A DNA stretch of 39,397 nt from Melioribacter roseus (GTDB lineage Bacteria; Bacteroidota; Ignavibacteria; Ignavibacteriales; Melioribacteraceae): positions 4,508 to 43,904 of the forward strand of contig DYSW01000011.1 of the NCBI GenBank assembly GCA_020726285.1. Reading direction: 5' to 3'. A program made the position numbers and the translations under genes. Below the pieces are notes generated by a model, which did not search any database, was not told the DNA's origin, and saw only the letters and a program-made list of their open reading frames with translations. Positions 18,324 through 27,893 of this stretch are shown here, piece after piece. The stretch's first letter is position 1, and every line of letters starts with the position of its first letter.

Positions 18324-19792
18324 TATTTTTTTGTCGATTGATAATTTGGTGATTCTTTAGTTATAATTATGTCGTGCGGGTGACTTTCAATCAAACCCGA
18401 ACCCGTAATTTTTATGAATTGTGTATTTTCTTTCATTTCTTGAATATTACGTGCACCCACGTATCCCATTGAAGAACGTAATCCTCCAATAAATTGATGA
18501 ATTGTATCTGAAAGTGAACCTTTGTATGGAACTCTACCTTCAACTCCTTCGGGTACTAATTTTTTTATATCATCTTCCATATCTTGAAAATATCGGTCTT
18601 TACTTCCTTTTTTCATTGCTCCTAAAGAACCCATTCCTCTATAAACTTTGAAGCTTCTACCTTCAAAAAGGACTTTCTCTCCTGGAGTTTCTTCAACGCC
18701 AGCAAACATTCCACCAATCATAACAGTATCTGCTCCGGCTGCAATTGCTTTTGAAACATCTCCAGTCTGTTTGATTCCACCATCTCCAATAAGCGGTAAA
18801 TTTGCTTTTTTAGCATATTCTGAAACTTTTAATATTGCTGAAATCTGCGGAACTCCAACTCCAGCAATAATTCTTGTTGTACAAATTGAACCGGCTCCAA
18901 TTCCAACTTTTATTCCATTTACTCCTGCTTTATGCAAATCTTCTGCTGCTTCAGGTGTAACAATGTTTCCAGCGATTAATTGTAAATCTTTGTATTTATT
19001 ACGGATAGACTTAGTCATTTCGATAACTCCTTTAGAATGTCCGTGAGCAGTATCTATAATAATAATATCCACACCTGCTTTAACCAAGCATTCTACTCTT
19101 TCTAAAGTGTCCCCAGCAATTCCAACTGCTGCTCCGACTCTTAATCTACCAAAAATATCTTTTGCTGCATTTGGGTATTTTTCTTTTTTAAGAATATCTT
19201 TATAAGTAATAAGTCCTTTTAAATAATTTTTTTCATCAACAACTGGTAATTTTTCGATGCGATATTTCTGTAGTATTTCCTTTGCTCCATCTAAAGTAGT
19301 TCCAACGGGAGCAGTAATTAAATTTTTACTAGTCATTAATTGAGAGACGGGTAACGAATAATTTGGAGCAAATCTAAGATCTCGATTTGTTACTATACCA
19401 ATTAATTTATTATTTGCATCAATAATTGGTATGCCCGAAATTCTAAATCTACTCATAATTTCTTCTGCGTCTCCAACTGTTTTATCAATTGTTAAAGTAA
19501 TTGGATCGTGTATCATTCCACTTTCATAACGCTTTACAATATCAACTTCTTTTGCTTGTTCTTCGGGAGTCATATTTTTATGAATTATTCCGATGCCACC
19601 GTTTTGAGCCATTGCAATCGCCATTTTAGATTCTGTTACAGTATCCATGGCTGCAGAAAGAAATGGAATATTCAGCATAATTTCGTTTGTTAATTTTGTT
19701 TGCAAATCTACTTCCCTTGGGAGCACGGAAGAAGCCGCTGGAAGCAGCAAAATATCATCAAAAGTTAAACCTTCATAAATTATCTTTTCCAT
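18323..19792 (-). CDS. guaB: inosine-5'-monophosphate dehydrogenase
   Basis: IMPDH oxidises IMP to XMP, the committed step to GMP. The 489 residues comprise an N-terminal TIM-barrel part (LTFDDILLLPAASSVLP), two CBS domains (about 95-145 and 153-203), and the catalytic loop GIGAGSICTTR with Cys304. Then come GDGGIKQTGD, MIGGMFAGVEETPGE and the flap RYFQ. I start at ATG 19792 because GGAG lies 5 bases upstream; an open frame reaches a TTG at 19810 inside the upstream gene but lacks that signal. The stop overlaps the glycosyltransferase start. Confidence 0.98.
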   Translation of the reverse strand: MEKIIYEGLTFDDILLLPAASSVLPREVDLQTKLTNEIMLNIPFLSAAMDTVTESKMAIAMAQNGGIGIIHKNMTPEEQAKEVDIVKRYESGMIHDPITLTIDKTVGDAEEIMSRFRISGIPIIDANNKLIGIVTNRDLRFAPNYSLPVSQLMTSKNLITAPVGTTLDGAKEILQKYRIEKLPVVDEKNYLKGLITYKDILKKEKYPNAAKDIFGRLRVGAAVGIAGDTLERVECLVKAGVDIIIIDTAHGHSKGVIEMTKSIRNKYKDLQLIAGNIVTPEAAEDLHKAGVNGIKVGIGAGSICTTRIIAGVGVPQISAILKVSEYAKKANLPLIGDGGIKQTGDVSKAIAAGADTVMIGGMFAGVEETPGEKVLFEGRSFKVYRGMGSLGAMKKGSKDRYFQDMEDDIKKLVPEGVEGRVPYKGSLSDTIHQFIGGLRSSMGYVGARNIQEMKENTQFIKITGSGLIESHPHDIIITKESPNYQSTKK

Positions 19793-19802
19793 ATTTTCTC
19801 CA

Positions 19803-20969
19803 TTATTCAAAAGCCGGTATTCCGGTTATATCTTCTCCAATAATTAATGTGTGCATTTCATGTGTTCCTTCATAAGTCTTTACAGTTTCAAGATTTGCAG
19901 CATGTCGCATAACAGGATATTCATTCAATATTCCATTTGCTCCGTGTATTTCTCTTGAAATTCTTGCGATATTTAGAGCTTGTTCTACGTTGTTTCTTTT
20001 CGCCATTGAAATATGTGTATGTTTAATTTTTCCCATATCTTTTAATTTTCCAAGTTGAAAAGCTAATAACTGTGCTTTTGTAATTTCTGTAGCCATTTTT
20101 ACCAGTTTTTCTTGAGTAAGCTGAAAACTTGCAATAGGTTTTTTAAATTGAATTCTGGTTTTTGAATAATCAAGAGCAGATTTATACGTTGCCAACATTG
20201 CTCCAATAACTCCCCAAGCAATGCTATATCTCGCCTGATTTAAACACATTAAGGGTGTTTTCAAACCATTAGACATTGGGAGCATATTTTCTTCTGGTAC
20301 AAATACATCTTGCAAAACCAATTCGGATGTAATAGAAGCTCGTAATGAAAGTTTTCCTTTCATAATTGGAGCAGAAAATCCTTTAGTTTTTGTATCAACA
20401 ATAAACCCTTTTACAACATTATCTAACTTAGCCCAAACTATTGAGATATCAGCAATTGATCCATTTGTAATCCACATTTTAGTTCCATTTAGAAGAAAAC
20501 CTCCATCTATTTTTTCTGCTTTTGTAAGCATGCCACCGGGATTTGAACCAAAATCTGGTTCTGTCAAACCAAAACAACCTATAATCTCGGCTGATGATAA
20601 TTTTTTTAAATATGTTTTCTTCTGAGTTTCGGAACCGAAAGCATAAATTGGATACATCACGAGTGCGCTTTGTACAGACGCAAAACTTCTTAAAGCACTA
20701 TCACCTCGTTCAAGTTCTTGCATCGCTAATCCATATGCAATGTTGGATGCTCCCGCACCACCATATTCTTGCGGTAATGTCATTCCAAAAATACCTAACT
20801 CACCGAGTTTTGGAATTAAATATTTTGGGAAATCTCCTTTCATATAATATTCTTCAATAACCGGTATGAATTCGCTATCAACAAATTCTGCAATAGTATC
20901 TCGAATAAGTTTTTCTTCTTGTGTAAGTAAATCTTCAATAGAATAATAATCAAGTATTTTAGAACTCAT
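19803..20969 (-). CDS. acyl-CoA dehydrogenase, glutaryl-CoA dehydrogenase-like
   Basis: A flavin enzyme of 388 residues in the GCDH subgroup. GCDH oxidises and decarboxylates glutaryl-CoA to crotonyl-CoA in lysine and aromatic breakdown. It shows LPQEYGGAGASNIAYG, GCFGLTEPDFGSNPGGM (FAD site), GTKMWITNGSIADISIVWA, SLRASITSELVLQDVFVPEENMLP, LNQARYSIAWGVIGA, and the catalytic base Glu367 in KTYEGTHEMHTLI followed by ITGIPAF. Arg94 in the DSALRSFASVQ segment matches the arginine that binds the glutaryl carboxylate. It starts 3 bases after recX and ends 10 bases before guaB. The subgroup is likely; the precise substrate is inferred. Confidence 0.88.
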   Translation of the reverse strand: MSSKILDYYSIEDLLTQEEKLIRDTIAEFVDSEFIPVIEEYYMKGDFPKYLIPKLGELGIFGMTLPQEYGGAGASNIAYGLAMQELERGDSALRSFASVQSALVMYPIYAFGSETQKKTYLKKLSSAEIIGCFGLTEPDFGSNPGGMLTKAEKIDGGFLLNGTKMWITNGSIADISIVWAKLDNVVKGFIVDTKTKGFSAPIMKGKLSLRASITSELVLQDVFVPEENMLPMSNGLKTPLMCLNQARYSIAWGVIGAMLATYKSALDYSKTRIQFKKPIASFQLTQEKLVKMATEITKAQLLAFQLGKLKDMGKIKHTHISMAKRNNVEQALNIARISREIHGANGILNEYPVMRHAANLETVKTYEGTHEMHTLIIGEDITGIPAFE

Positions 20970-20972
20970 CGA

Positions 20973-21584
20973 TTATTTTCCTTTCAATTTTGTTAATACA
21001 TAATTTATTACCTCGACGCTAAATCCTTTGTACAAAAGATGATTTCGAATTTTCATTAGTTTATCATTTTCAGAAAATATTTCTAATGTATAAAGCTTTT
21101 TAAAACCATAATTTAAAGCGTTTTCTCTAATTATTTCTTCATTAATATTTTTAATGTTTTCTGAAATTTGTTCTTGATTAATTCCCCTTTTCATCAGTTC
21201 ATACGCAATTGATTTTGGCGATTTTTTCTTGAAATTAATTCGATTTTCAGTAAACATTTTAGCAAATCTATTATCATCAATGAGTTCAAGTTTTACAAAT
21301 TCTTCAACTTCTTCAATGATATTTTTTATAGAATGCTTTTTTGCTTTTAACTTGTCAATAATCTCTTTTTTACTATGCTCCCGTCTCTGTATTAAATTTG
21401 TTATTGTTTTTCGAATTTGAAATTTTTCATTAACATCTTTAATTACTTTAATTTCATCTTCAGAATATTCATTACCAACAAGCAAAATATTTTTTTTGAA
21501 TACTTCTTGATTTAATTCAATTTTAATTTCATCAAAATGCACATAAACTTTTGATTTATAATAAGTTATCTTCTCTATTCTCAA
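20973..21584 (-). CDS. recX: regulatory protein RecX
   Basis: RecX binds RecA filaments and limits recombination. The 203 residues show RecX three-helix repeats: LIQRREHSKKEIIDKLKAK, IEEVEEFVKLELIDDNRFAKMF and SPKSIAYELMKRGI. An N-terminal extension of about 55 residues (YVHFDEIKIELNQEVF) is common outside Proteobacteria. It starts 7 bases after recA, the classical recA-recX arrangement. Confidence 0.93.
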   Translation of the reverse strand: MRIEKITYYKSKVYVHFDEIKIELNQEVFKKNILLVGNEYSEDEIKVIKDVNEKFQIRKTITNLIQRREHSKKEIIDKLKAKKHSIKNIIEEVEEFVKLELIDDNRFAKMFTENRINFKKKSPKSIAYELMKRGINQEQISENIKNINEEIIRENALNYGFKKLYTLEIFSENDKLMKIRNHLLYKGFSVEVINYVLTKLKGK

Positions 21585-21591
21585 GAACTAT

Positions 21592-22617
21592 TTACTCTAT
21601 TTTTGCTGCATTTTCAGTTTCTATCATTCCTAGCTTTTGTCTCAATTCTAGCTCAATTGAATTTTGAAAATCAACATTTTCAGCCAATCTTCTTTTGAAC
21701 TGCTCTTTACCTTGATATCTTTCTTCTCCATAAGTTAACCAAGAACCGCTTTTTTTAATAATTTCATTATCAATTCCAAGATCAACTAAATCACCTAATT
21801 TACTTATTCCTTCATTATATAAAATGTCAAATTCCACTTGTCGGAATGGTGGAGCTACTTTATTTTTAACAATTTTCACTTTAGTTCTGTTCCCAATTAC
21901 TTCTTCACCATCTTTAATTGAATTAACTTTTCGAATATCAATTCTAACTGATGAATAAAATTTTAGAGCATTTCCACCGGTTGTGGTTTCAGGATTTCCA
22001 AACATTACTCCGATTTTGCTTCGAAGTTGGTTGGTAAAAATTACAATTGTTTTAGAACGGCTTACTACTCCAGTTATTTTTCGTAGAGCTTGCGACATTA
22101 ATCGTGCCTGTACTCCCATTTGTGCATCTCCCATATCTCCTTCAAGTTCACTTTTGGGAACAAGTGCAGCTACAGAATCTATTATTATTACATCTAATGC
22201 ATTGCTTCGAACAAGTGTGTCAACAATTTCAAGTGCTTGTTCGCCATAGTCGGGTTGTGAAAGTAGCAAATTGTTTACATCAACTCCAAGTTTTTTGGCA
22301 TAACTAACATCAAGTGCATGCTCCGCATCAATAAATGCTACAATTCCACCTTTTTTTTGAGCTTCTGCCATTACATGTAAACAAATTGTTGTTTTTCCAG
22401 AAGATTCAGGTCCAAATATTTCAATAATTCTGCCACGTGGTAGCCCTCCGATACCTAATGCCCAATCAACTGAAAGAGAACCTGTTGAAATAGTTTCAAT
22501 TTTATTCTCAACATGGTCTCCAAGACGCATAATCGTGCCTTTTCCATAAGTTTTTTCCAGACCTTTTATTGTTTGTTCTAACAATTCCATTTTTTCTTTA
22601 TCATAATTTTCTGACAT
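21592..22617 (-). CDS. recA: recombinase RecA
   Basis: RecA forms the ATP-dependent strand-exchange filament and drives LexA cleavage where LexA exists. The 341 residues show Walker [10 protein letters not shown] (69-77), [39 protein letters not shown], loop 2 [32 protein letters not shown] and the KNKVAPPF interface. AGGAGA precedes the ATG. It begins a run continuing through recX, an acyl-CoA dehydrogenase, guaB, a glycosyltransferase and purD. Confidence 0.99.
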   Translation of the reverse strand: MSENYDKEKMELLEQTIKGLEKTYGKGTIMRLGDHVENKIETISTGSLSVDWALGIGGLPRGRIIEIFGPESSGKTTICLHVMAEAQKKGGIVAFIDAEHALDVSYAKKLGVDVNNLLLSQPDYGEQALEIVDTLVRSNALDVIIIDSVAALVPKSELEGDMGDAQMGVQARLMSQALRKITGVVSRSKTIVIFTNQLRSKIGVMFGNPETTTGGNALKFYSSVRIDIRKVNSIKDGEEVIGNRTKVKIVKNKVAPPFRQVEFDILYNEGISKLGDLVDLGIDNEIIKKSGSWLTYGEERYQGKEQFKRRLAENVDFQNSIELELRQKLGMIETENAAKIE

Positions 22618-22668
22618 TTTATTCTCCTAAATTAATTTTTAATATTTTATTCTAAATCTGTTTCTTTC

Positions 22669-22697
22669 AATATGATTTCCAAAAAGTCAATGCTCAA
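22669..22697 (-). promoter_or_regulatory. tentative recA promoter (TTGAGC, 17 bp, CATATT)
   Basis: In the 210-base gap upstream of recA the best promoter-like pair on the minus strand is TTGAGC at 22697-22692 and CATATT at 22674-22669, 17 bases apart. The match is moderate. No clear LexA-type palindrome was recognised, so SOS control cannot be claimed from the sequence. Confidence 0.3.
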
Positions 22698-22784
22698 ATT
22701 TAAAAATGTACTTTCAGTAAAACGATGTGGGTTGAATTATGCGATTTCATTAATTTATTCACAACTTTTTTTGCTAAATTAGAA

Positions 22785-22808
22785 TTAAAAATCGATGTTT
22801 TTCGATTT
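22785..22808 (-). terminator. weak rho-independent terminator after cinA
   Basis: On the minus strand AAATCGA (22808-22802) pairs with TCGATTT (22795-22789) around a six-base loop and runs into a short T-rich stretch. It lies about 20 bases after the cinA stop. The stem has only two G-C pairs, so termination may be inefficient. Confidence 0.45.
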
Positions 22809-22827
22809 AGTTATAATTTAGAAATTT

Positions 22828-24081
22828 TTAAGCATCTACAATCCCGTGTAAATATCGACGGAGCATATCAAGTGCTTTTTGCGATGTTTTGTCTTTATTA
22901 GTTAATCTATCTTCTCCAAAACGAAATTCTTGAACTTTGCACTTATTTTCAGAAGCAAGTGCAATATAAACCAAACCAACAGGTTTATTTATCGATGCTC
23001 CTCCTGGTCCCATTATTCCTGTAACTGCTAAAGATAAATCAGTTCCACAACTTAGTCTTAATCCAACAGCCATTTGTTCGGCAACTTCTTTACTAACTGC
23101 ACCGTAAGTTTGTAAAATTTCTTCACTTACGTTCAATAATTCAACTTTAGCACCGTTACTGTAACTTACTATTCCTCTTTCAAAAAAAGAACTAGCGCCA
23201 GGAATATCAGTTAAGCGCGAAGCTATTAAACCTCCTGTGCAAGATTCAGCTGTCGAGAGAGTTAGATTTCTTTCAAAAAGTAATCGTGCAACAACTTCCT
23301 CAAGTTTTGTATTATCACTTCCATAAATATATTTTCCAACTTTACTTCTAATTTTTTGTTCTACAGAAAGTAACAAATCAGTTGCAACTTCTTTGGATTC
23401 TGCACTAGCTGTAATTCGCATTCTTACACCAAACTGATTTGGTAAAAATGCAAGTTGTGCTCCTTCCAAAAGGTCATCGATATTACCAAGTTTCATATAT
23501 AATTCAGACTCTGGCATTCCTGTTGTTAGTAATGTTTTTCGAACTGTTGTTTTCTTTCCAAGATTTTCGTGTGTTTGTAAACGTGTGTAAACAGAATCGT
23601 TAATTATACTTTTCATTTCGCGAGGCACACCTGGCATTACAACAAGTATTTTACCGTTTTCTTCTATCCATATTCCAGGTGCAGTTCCTGATGAATTAGG
23701 AAGTACTTCAGCAATTTTTGGTACTAATGCTTGCGTTTTGTGAATTTCTTCGATTACAATATTCCGATTTGTCAAAAATTCGGTAACTTTTTCAAACACT
23801 TTTACATTGAAAACTAATTCACTTTTGTAATAATCTACAATTGCGTTTAGGGTTACGTCATCGTGTGTTGGACCTAAACCGCCTGTCATTAAAACTAAAT
23901 CGACATTTTTAAATGCTTCATCCAATTCGGTTTTAATTTTTTCTACATCATCCGCCACAACTGACATTTTTATTACATCTATTGAAATTTCGTTTAATCT
24001 TTCAGCAATGTATGCGGCATTGCTATTTACAATCTGACCTATTAAAATTTCATCGCCAATACTAATTATCTGTGCTTTCAT
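22828..24081 (-). CDS. cinA: CinA family protein (competence/damage-inducible, NMN deamidase-type C-terminal domain)
   Basis: A two-domain protein of 417 residues. The N-terminal MoaB/MogA-like domain (about 1-170) has SIGDEILIGQIVNSNAAYIAE, MTGGLGPTHDDVT and VMPGVPREM; in this family it can act as an ADP-ribose or CoA-related pyrophosphatase. The C-terminal CinA domain (about 255-417) has TAESCTGGLIASRLTDIPGASSFF, IVSYSN, GAVSKEVAEQMA and VTGIMGPGG, and in PncC-type members deamidates nicotinamide mononucleotide. It is the last gene of the purC-DUF971-pgsA-pgpA run and lies upstream of recA, a frequent cinA-recA order. Confidence 0.96.
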   Translation of the reverse strand: MKAQIISIGDEILIGQIVNSNAAYIAERLNEISIDVIKMSVVADDVEKIKTELDEAFKNVDLVLMTGGLGPTHDDVTLNAIVDYYKSELVFNVKVFEKVTEFLTNRNIVIEEIHKTQALVPKIAEVLPNSSGTAPGIWIEENGKILVVMPGVPREMKSIINDSVYTRLQTHENLGKKTTVRKTLLTTGMPESELYMKLGNIDDLLEGAQLAFLPNQFGVRMRITASAESKEVATDLLLSVEQKIRSKVGKYIYGSDNTKLEEVVARLLFERNLTLSTAESCTGGLIASRLTDIPGASSFFERGIVSYSNGAKVELLNVSEEILQTYGAVSKEVAEQMAVGLRLSCGTDLSLAVTGIMGPGGASINKPVGLVYIALASENKCKVQEFRFGEDRLTNKDKTSQKALDMLRRYLHGIVDA

Positions 24082-24086
24082 ATTTT

Positions 24087-24533
24087 TTACTTATTTATTA
24101 CAAAATAAATTATTATTTGTCCAACTATATTTGCAAAAACTCCCGCCAAAACATCATCCAGAATTATTCCCCAACCACCATTTATTAATTCTAATCGATT
24201 AATTGGGAATGGTTTTAGAATATCAAATATTCTCCATAGAAGAAAAATAACGATTATTGAACTCAAACTTACATTAACATATAAAAAACTTACCCAAGTT
24301 CCTATAAATTCATCAAGTGTGAAGTTTTTTGGATCTTTACCATAAACTGATTCGAATTTTTCCGCAATTTTTTTCCCAAGAATTAATGAAGTTATAATTA
24401 GTATTAGTAAAATTTCATTCCCCAAAAAAATGAATGGAATTGCAACCAAACTACTGAAAGTACCACTTGCTTTTGGAATATAGCCAGAAAAAAATCCGCT
24501 ACCAATAAATTTTTCGGATGTTGTTAATTTCAC
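24087..24533 (-). CDS. pgpA: phosphatidylglycerophosphatase A
   Basis: The membrane enzyme that dephosphorylates phosphatidylglycerophosphate to phosphatidylglycerol, acting straight after PgsA. The 148 residues match PgpA: FFSGYIPKASGTFSSLVA, DPKNFTLDEFIGTW, RIFDILKPFPI and GGWGIILDDVLAGV, where the aspartates bind metal, with hydrophobic helices between. Its ATG overlaps the pgsA stop by 4 bases, so the two steps are made together. Confidence 0.94.
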   Translation of the reverse strand: MKLTTSEKFIGSGFFSGYIPKASGTFSSLVAIPFIFLGNEILLILIITSLILGKKIAEKFESVYGKDPKNFTLDEFIGTWVSFLYVNVSLSSIIVIFLLWRIFDILKPFPINRLELINGGWGIILDDVLAGVFANIVGQIIIYFVINK

Positions 24534-25120
24534 TTTCTAAGGAACTCTTTTATTTGTTTTTGATTATAGGTAAAATAATCAATCAAAGTGTACAAAGTTA
24601 AAATGGTTATTCCAAGTAAAATCCAGAAATAGACGGTTTTATTTCCTACAATTTGAAGATAATCTAATGCAATTTGGTTTTGTGATAATATGTTTTGAAG
24701 GAAGAATATAAGAACTAAATAATACAAAAATAGCATCTGAAGAAATGTTTTAACTTTTGCAATGTAACTTGTTCTAAATTCTAAATCGTTGAATTCCGCC
24801 CAAATTCTCAATCCAGTAACAAGAAAATCCCTAAATATTATTAAAATTACCATCCAAAGATCTATTTGATTTAATATTACAAATCCAATAAATGCGGCTG
24901 ATGTAAGAATTTTATCGGCTAATGGGTCGAGGAATTTTCCCCAATTTGTGATGTAATTGTATTTTCTTGCTAACCAACCATCATACCAATCTGTAAGTGC
25001 TGCAATCACAAATACAAATACTGAAATCAAATTGAATAACGGATTTTCACTTAAAAATAAATAGAGAAAGATTGGCGTTAACACAATTCTTGCTACCGTT
25101 AATTGGTTTGGTAAAATCAT
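24530..25120 (-). CDS. pgsA: CDP-diacylglycerol--glycerol-3-phosphate 3-phosphatidyltransferase
   Basis: The enzyme makes phosphatidylglycerophosphate from CDP-diacylglycerol and glycerol-3-phosphate. The 196 residues carry the full CDP-alcohol phosphotransferase signature: Asp44, Asp47-Gly48, Ala51-Arg52, Gly61, Asp65 and Asp69 (DWYDGWLARKYN, GKFLDPLADKIL). NQLTVARIVLTPIF at the N-terminus is typical of PgsA. Several transmembrane helices are evident. It overlaps DUF971 upstream and pgpA downstream by 4 bases each. Confidence 0.95.
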   Translation of the reverse strand: MILPNQLTVARIVLTPIFLYLFLSENPLFNLISVFVFVIAALTDWYDGWLARKYNYITNWGKFLDPLADKILTSAAFIGFVILNQIDLWMVILIIFRDFLVTGLRIWAEFNDLEFRTSYIAKVKTFLQMLFLYYLVLIFFLQNILSQNQIALDYLQIVGNKTVYFWILLGITILTLYTLIDYFTYNQKQIKEFLRK

Positions 25121-25416
25121 TTTCCAAGCCTTCGGAGAAGTGTAAACTCATAAATACCAGTGTTGTGTCCATCTTTCCAAAAAATATTTAGTGCGTAATT
25201 GCCAACTAATTTTATGTCAGCAATTTCTAATTCGCCACCAATTTTTAATGATTGAAATGGTAAATTATCTTTGTTTGGATCTTTTCCGGTTGTGCAAACA
25301 GCACACGGACAAGCAGAACGGAGAGTTTGGAGTTCAATTTTACTTTCTAAATTATCTTCCCAAAGAATATTGAGATATTGTTGATTTTCAACCTTTATTT
25401 TTAATGGATTTATCAA
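25117..25416 (-). CDS. DUF971 family protein (gamma-butyrobetaine hydroxylase N-terminal-like)
   Basis: A 99-residue protein of the DUF971 type. It has INILWEDN, then the characteristic [10 protein letters not shown] with three cysteines, and a C-terminal [25 protein letters not shown], as in the GBBH-like N-terminal domain. The family has been linked to Fe-S or metal handling in some bacteria, but its role here is unknown. It overlaps purC and pgsA by 4 bases on either side. Confidence 0.88.
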   Translation of the reverse strand: MINPLKIKVENQQYLNILWEDNLESKIELQTLRSACPCAVCTTGKDPNKDNLPFQSLKIGGELEIADIKLVGNYALNIFWKDGHNTGIYEFTLLRRLGK

Positions 25417-26300
25417 AGAGTTTCTCCGATTAATATTAGTACTGCTTCAAGGTATTTTTCTGATGTTTTTTGGATAATTTCGGCAGGCAATATTGGTGCT
25501 GGTGGACGTTTATTAAACCCAATTGAAATCAGATAATCACGAACGAATTGTTTATCGTAACTATTTTGAGATTTTCCTGGCTTGTATTCGTCTTTCGGCC
25601 AAAATCTGGAAGAATCTGGTGTAATTACTTCGTCAATTAATATAACTTTCCCGTTAAAATATCCAAATTCTAATTTGGTATCAGCAATAATTATTCCTTT
25701 GGAATAAGCATAATCATAAATTTTTTTGTAAACTGAAATAGTATAATGCTTTAGCATATCGAAAGTTTCTCTTCCTACAATTTCAACTGCTTTTTCTTCA
25801 GAGATATTTTCATCGTGTTCGCCAATTTCTGCCTTAGTTGAAGGAGTAAAGATTGGTTCGGGTAATCTATCTGATTCAACCAAACCGTGTGGCAATTTAA
25901 TTCCGCAAATTTCACCAGATTGTTTATATTCATTCCAACCACTTCCGCTAATATAACCGCGCACAATACATTCTAATGGAATTAATTCTGCTTTTTTAAC
26001 AAGCATTGAACGACCTTCAAGTTCAGATTTGTATTCGTTTGTAATTTGAGGAAATTCTTCAACATTTGTTGTTATTAAGTGATTTTCAACAATGTCTTCA
26101 GTCAGTTTAAACCAAAATTCGGATATTTTATTCAAAACTTTACCTTTTTGAGGTATTCCATCTTCCATAATTACGTCAAAAGCCGAAAGTCTGTCAGTTG
26201 AAACTATCAAATATTTATCTTCAATTTCATAAATATCGCGAACTTTACCTTGTTTTGCGAGTTTTAACTTTGGGAAGTTTGTGTTTTTTATAATGTTCAT
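25413..26300 (-). CDS. purC: phosphoribosylaminoimidazole-succinocarboxamide synthase
   Basis: SAICAR synthetase, joining aspartate to CAIR in purine synthesis. The 295 residues are of the longer (about 300) class: [71 protein letters not shown] and the [11 protein letters not shown] end. It heads the run purC-DUF971-pgsA-pgpA-cinA. A 120-base gap separates it from the TPR gene, with no confident promoter seen. Confidence 0.97.
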   Translation of the reverse strand: MNIIKNTNFPKLKLAKQGKVRDIYEIEDKYLIVSTDRLSAFDVIMEDGIPQKGKVLNKISEFWFKLTEDIVENHLITTNVEEFPQITNEYKSELEGRSMLVKKAELIPLECIVRGYISGSGWNEYKQSGEICGIKLPHGLVESDRLPEPIFTPSTKAEIGEHDENISEEKAVEIVGRETFDMLKHYTISVYKKIYDYAYSKGIIIADTKLEFGYFNGKVILIDEVITPDSSRFWPKDEYKPGKSQNSYDKQFVRDYLISIGFNKRPPAPILPAEIIQKTSEKYLEAVLILIGETL

Positions 26301-26420
26301 TATAATCTCAAATTGATTTTTTTGGAATAGAAATATAAGAATTTGAACCTTATTTTTTTGTAATTAACAATGAAATGATTAGATATTTTGAGGAATTATT
26401 TTGGATATTTTTAAATGATA

Positions 26421-27893
26421 TTACAATCGATGTTTTCTCGAAATACCCAATAATTGCGATTTTATCTCTAATTCGACTGTTTCTAAATCAATAGCTTCTT
26501 CAAAATATTTTTTCGCTTGGCTTCTTTTTTCATTTTTCAATGATATTTTAACCAAATTCAAATAAGCTCTTGCCAAGTGATTATTGTTTTTACTTTTCAA
26601 TTGTATGGCTTTTTTTAGAAAATTTTCAGCTAATGCAGTTTTTCCAAGATAATAATTGCTTTCCCCTAAAATCAAATTTTTCTGCTGATTAGCTTCATTT
26701 CCATCTAGTTTAATATTTTCGATTAACTTAATTGCATCTTCCCATTTATTCATTTCCAACGCATTCTGAGCAAAAACTAAATTTTTATTGAAATCTTTAT
26801 TCTTTGATTCAATCAGATTTAAACTAATCCTTTTTGCTTCTATATCTTTCGTGTTGTATTCTTCGCCATTCTGCGCCAAAAACAAATATTCCTCAGCCTT
26901 TTTCTGATTTTCTTTCATTAAAAAACTCTGAGCAATTTTATAGTTTGCGTAACCAAGAAAATTTATGCCCTGTGTTTTATCAAAAAAGAAATTATAATGC
27001 TTAATTGCTCCATCGTAATTATTTTGGAAAAACTTAATTTCAGCAAATAAAAAATGAGAAAAAGCAACAATTTGCACCATTTCATTACTTTTTGAATTTA
27101 TTAGTTCAAGCAAAATTTTTTCAGATTCTGCATACTTTTTCTGTTTAATTTTATTTACTGCCAACTGATATTTAAAAAAAATATTCTTCGGAAATTGCTT
27201 AGTTAACGAATTCAAATATATGTTTGATGAATCTTGATCGTTGTAAAAATCTGAATAAGCTTTGCCTAATTGATAATTAGCTTCAATTTTACTGATTTCA
27301 CCATACTTTGCGGCTAATTTAAGTTGCTTTATACCTTCTTCTGCATCAGAATTAAAACCAAGAGTAGAAAGTGCTGTTTTTACAAATGATGGAGCCATAC
27401 TTAGTGTAATACTGAAAACGCCGATTCCAGTATTGGCGTCATAGAATTTAGGATTTTGCTCAAGTGATTCTTCAAAAAAACCAATCGCTTTTTTTATATT
27501 CCAAAAAGCATCGAGATTTTCTTCGCTAATAATTAATAGAATTCCTTTATAAGAATAATGTTCGCCTAATCTGAAAAGTAATTCCGACGAGCTTTTATTT
27601 TCTTGCCAAGCTTCAAACTTTGCAACTGATAAATCTGAATACTTTAGAAAGATCTTAACATATTCTTTTTTCCTTGTCCCGAAATAATACCATGAAGTAA
27701 GCATCGATTTTCCGTGGTAACCATAAGGTGAATTTGGGAAATCTTCAATTATTTTATCAGCTAATTTTTCGGCTTCAGTAAATTCAAAATTATAAGCTTT
27801 TAGAAGAAATTCTTGATAAAGTTTCTCCATTTTTTTCACATCTTGAGAAAAACTAATTTGGAAAGCCAGAAAAAGAAGTATCAATCGTTTCAA
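26421..27893 (-). CDS. secreted or periplasmic TPR-repeat protein of unknown function
   Basis: The 490 residues start with a signal peptide (about 1-16, ending SFSQ) and continue as helical repeats with TPR character. Examples are [96 protein letters not shown] and [13 protein letters not shown]. No enzyme domain was seen. The start is a TTG sharing bases with the pyrG TGA stop (TTGA overlap), so it is coupled to pyrG. It probably scaffolds or binds partners in the envelope. Confidence 0.85.
   Translation of the reverse strand: MKRLILLFLAFQISFSQDVKKMEKLYQEFLLKAYNFEFTEAEKLADKIIEDFPNSPYGYHGKSMLTSWYYFGTRKKEYVKIFLKYSDLSVAKFEAWQENKSSSELLFRLGEHYSYKGILLIISEENLDAFWNIKKAIGFFEESLEQNPKFYDANTGIGVFSITLSMAPSFVKTALSTLGFNSDAEEGIKQLKLAAKYGEISKIEANYQLGKAYSDFYNDQDSSNIYLNSLTKQFPKNIFFKYQLAVNKIKQKKYAESEKILLELINSKSNEMVQIVAFSHFLFAEIKFFQNNYDGAIKHYNFFFDKTQGINFLGYANYKIAQSFLMKENQKKAEEYLFLAQNGEEYNTKDIEAKRISLNLIESKNKDFNKNLVFAQNALEMNKWEDAIKLIENIKLDGNEANQQKNLILGESNYYLGKTALAENFLKKAIQLKSKNNNHLARAYLNLVKISLKNEKRSQAKKYFEEAIDLETVELEIKSQLLGISRKHRL

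Noticed and set aside
18648-19046. 132-codon open frame antisense to guaB
   Set aside because: It is fully covered by a clear IMPDH gene, has no ribosome-binding site, and its composition is typical of a shadow frame.
22700-22725. Palindrome TACT-GAA-AGTA upstream of recA as a LexA box
   Set aside because: It does not match a known LexA consensus well, and no second site was seen; AT-rich DNA gives such repeats by chance.
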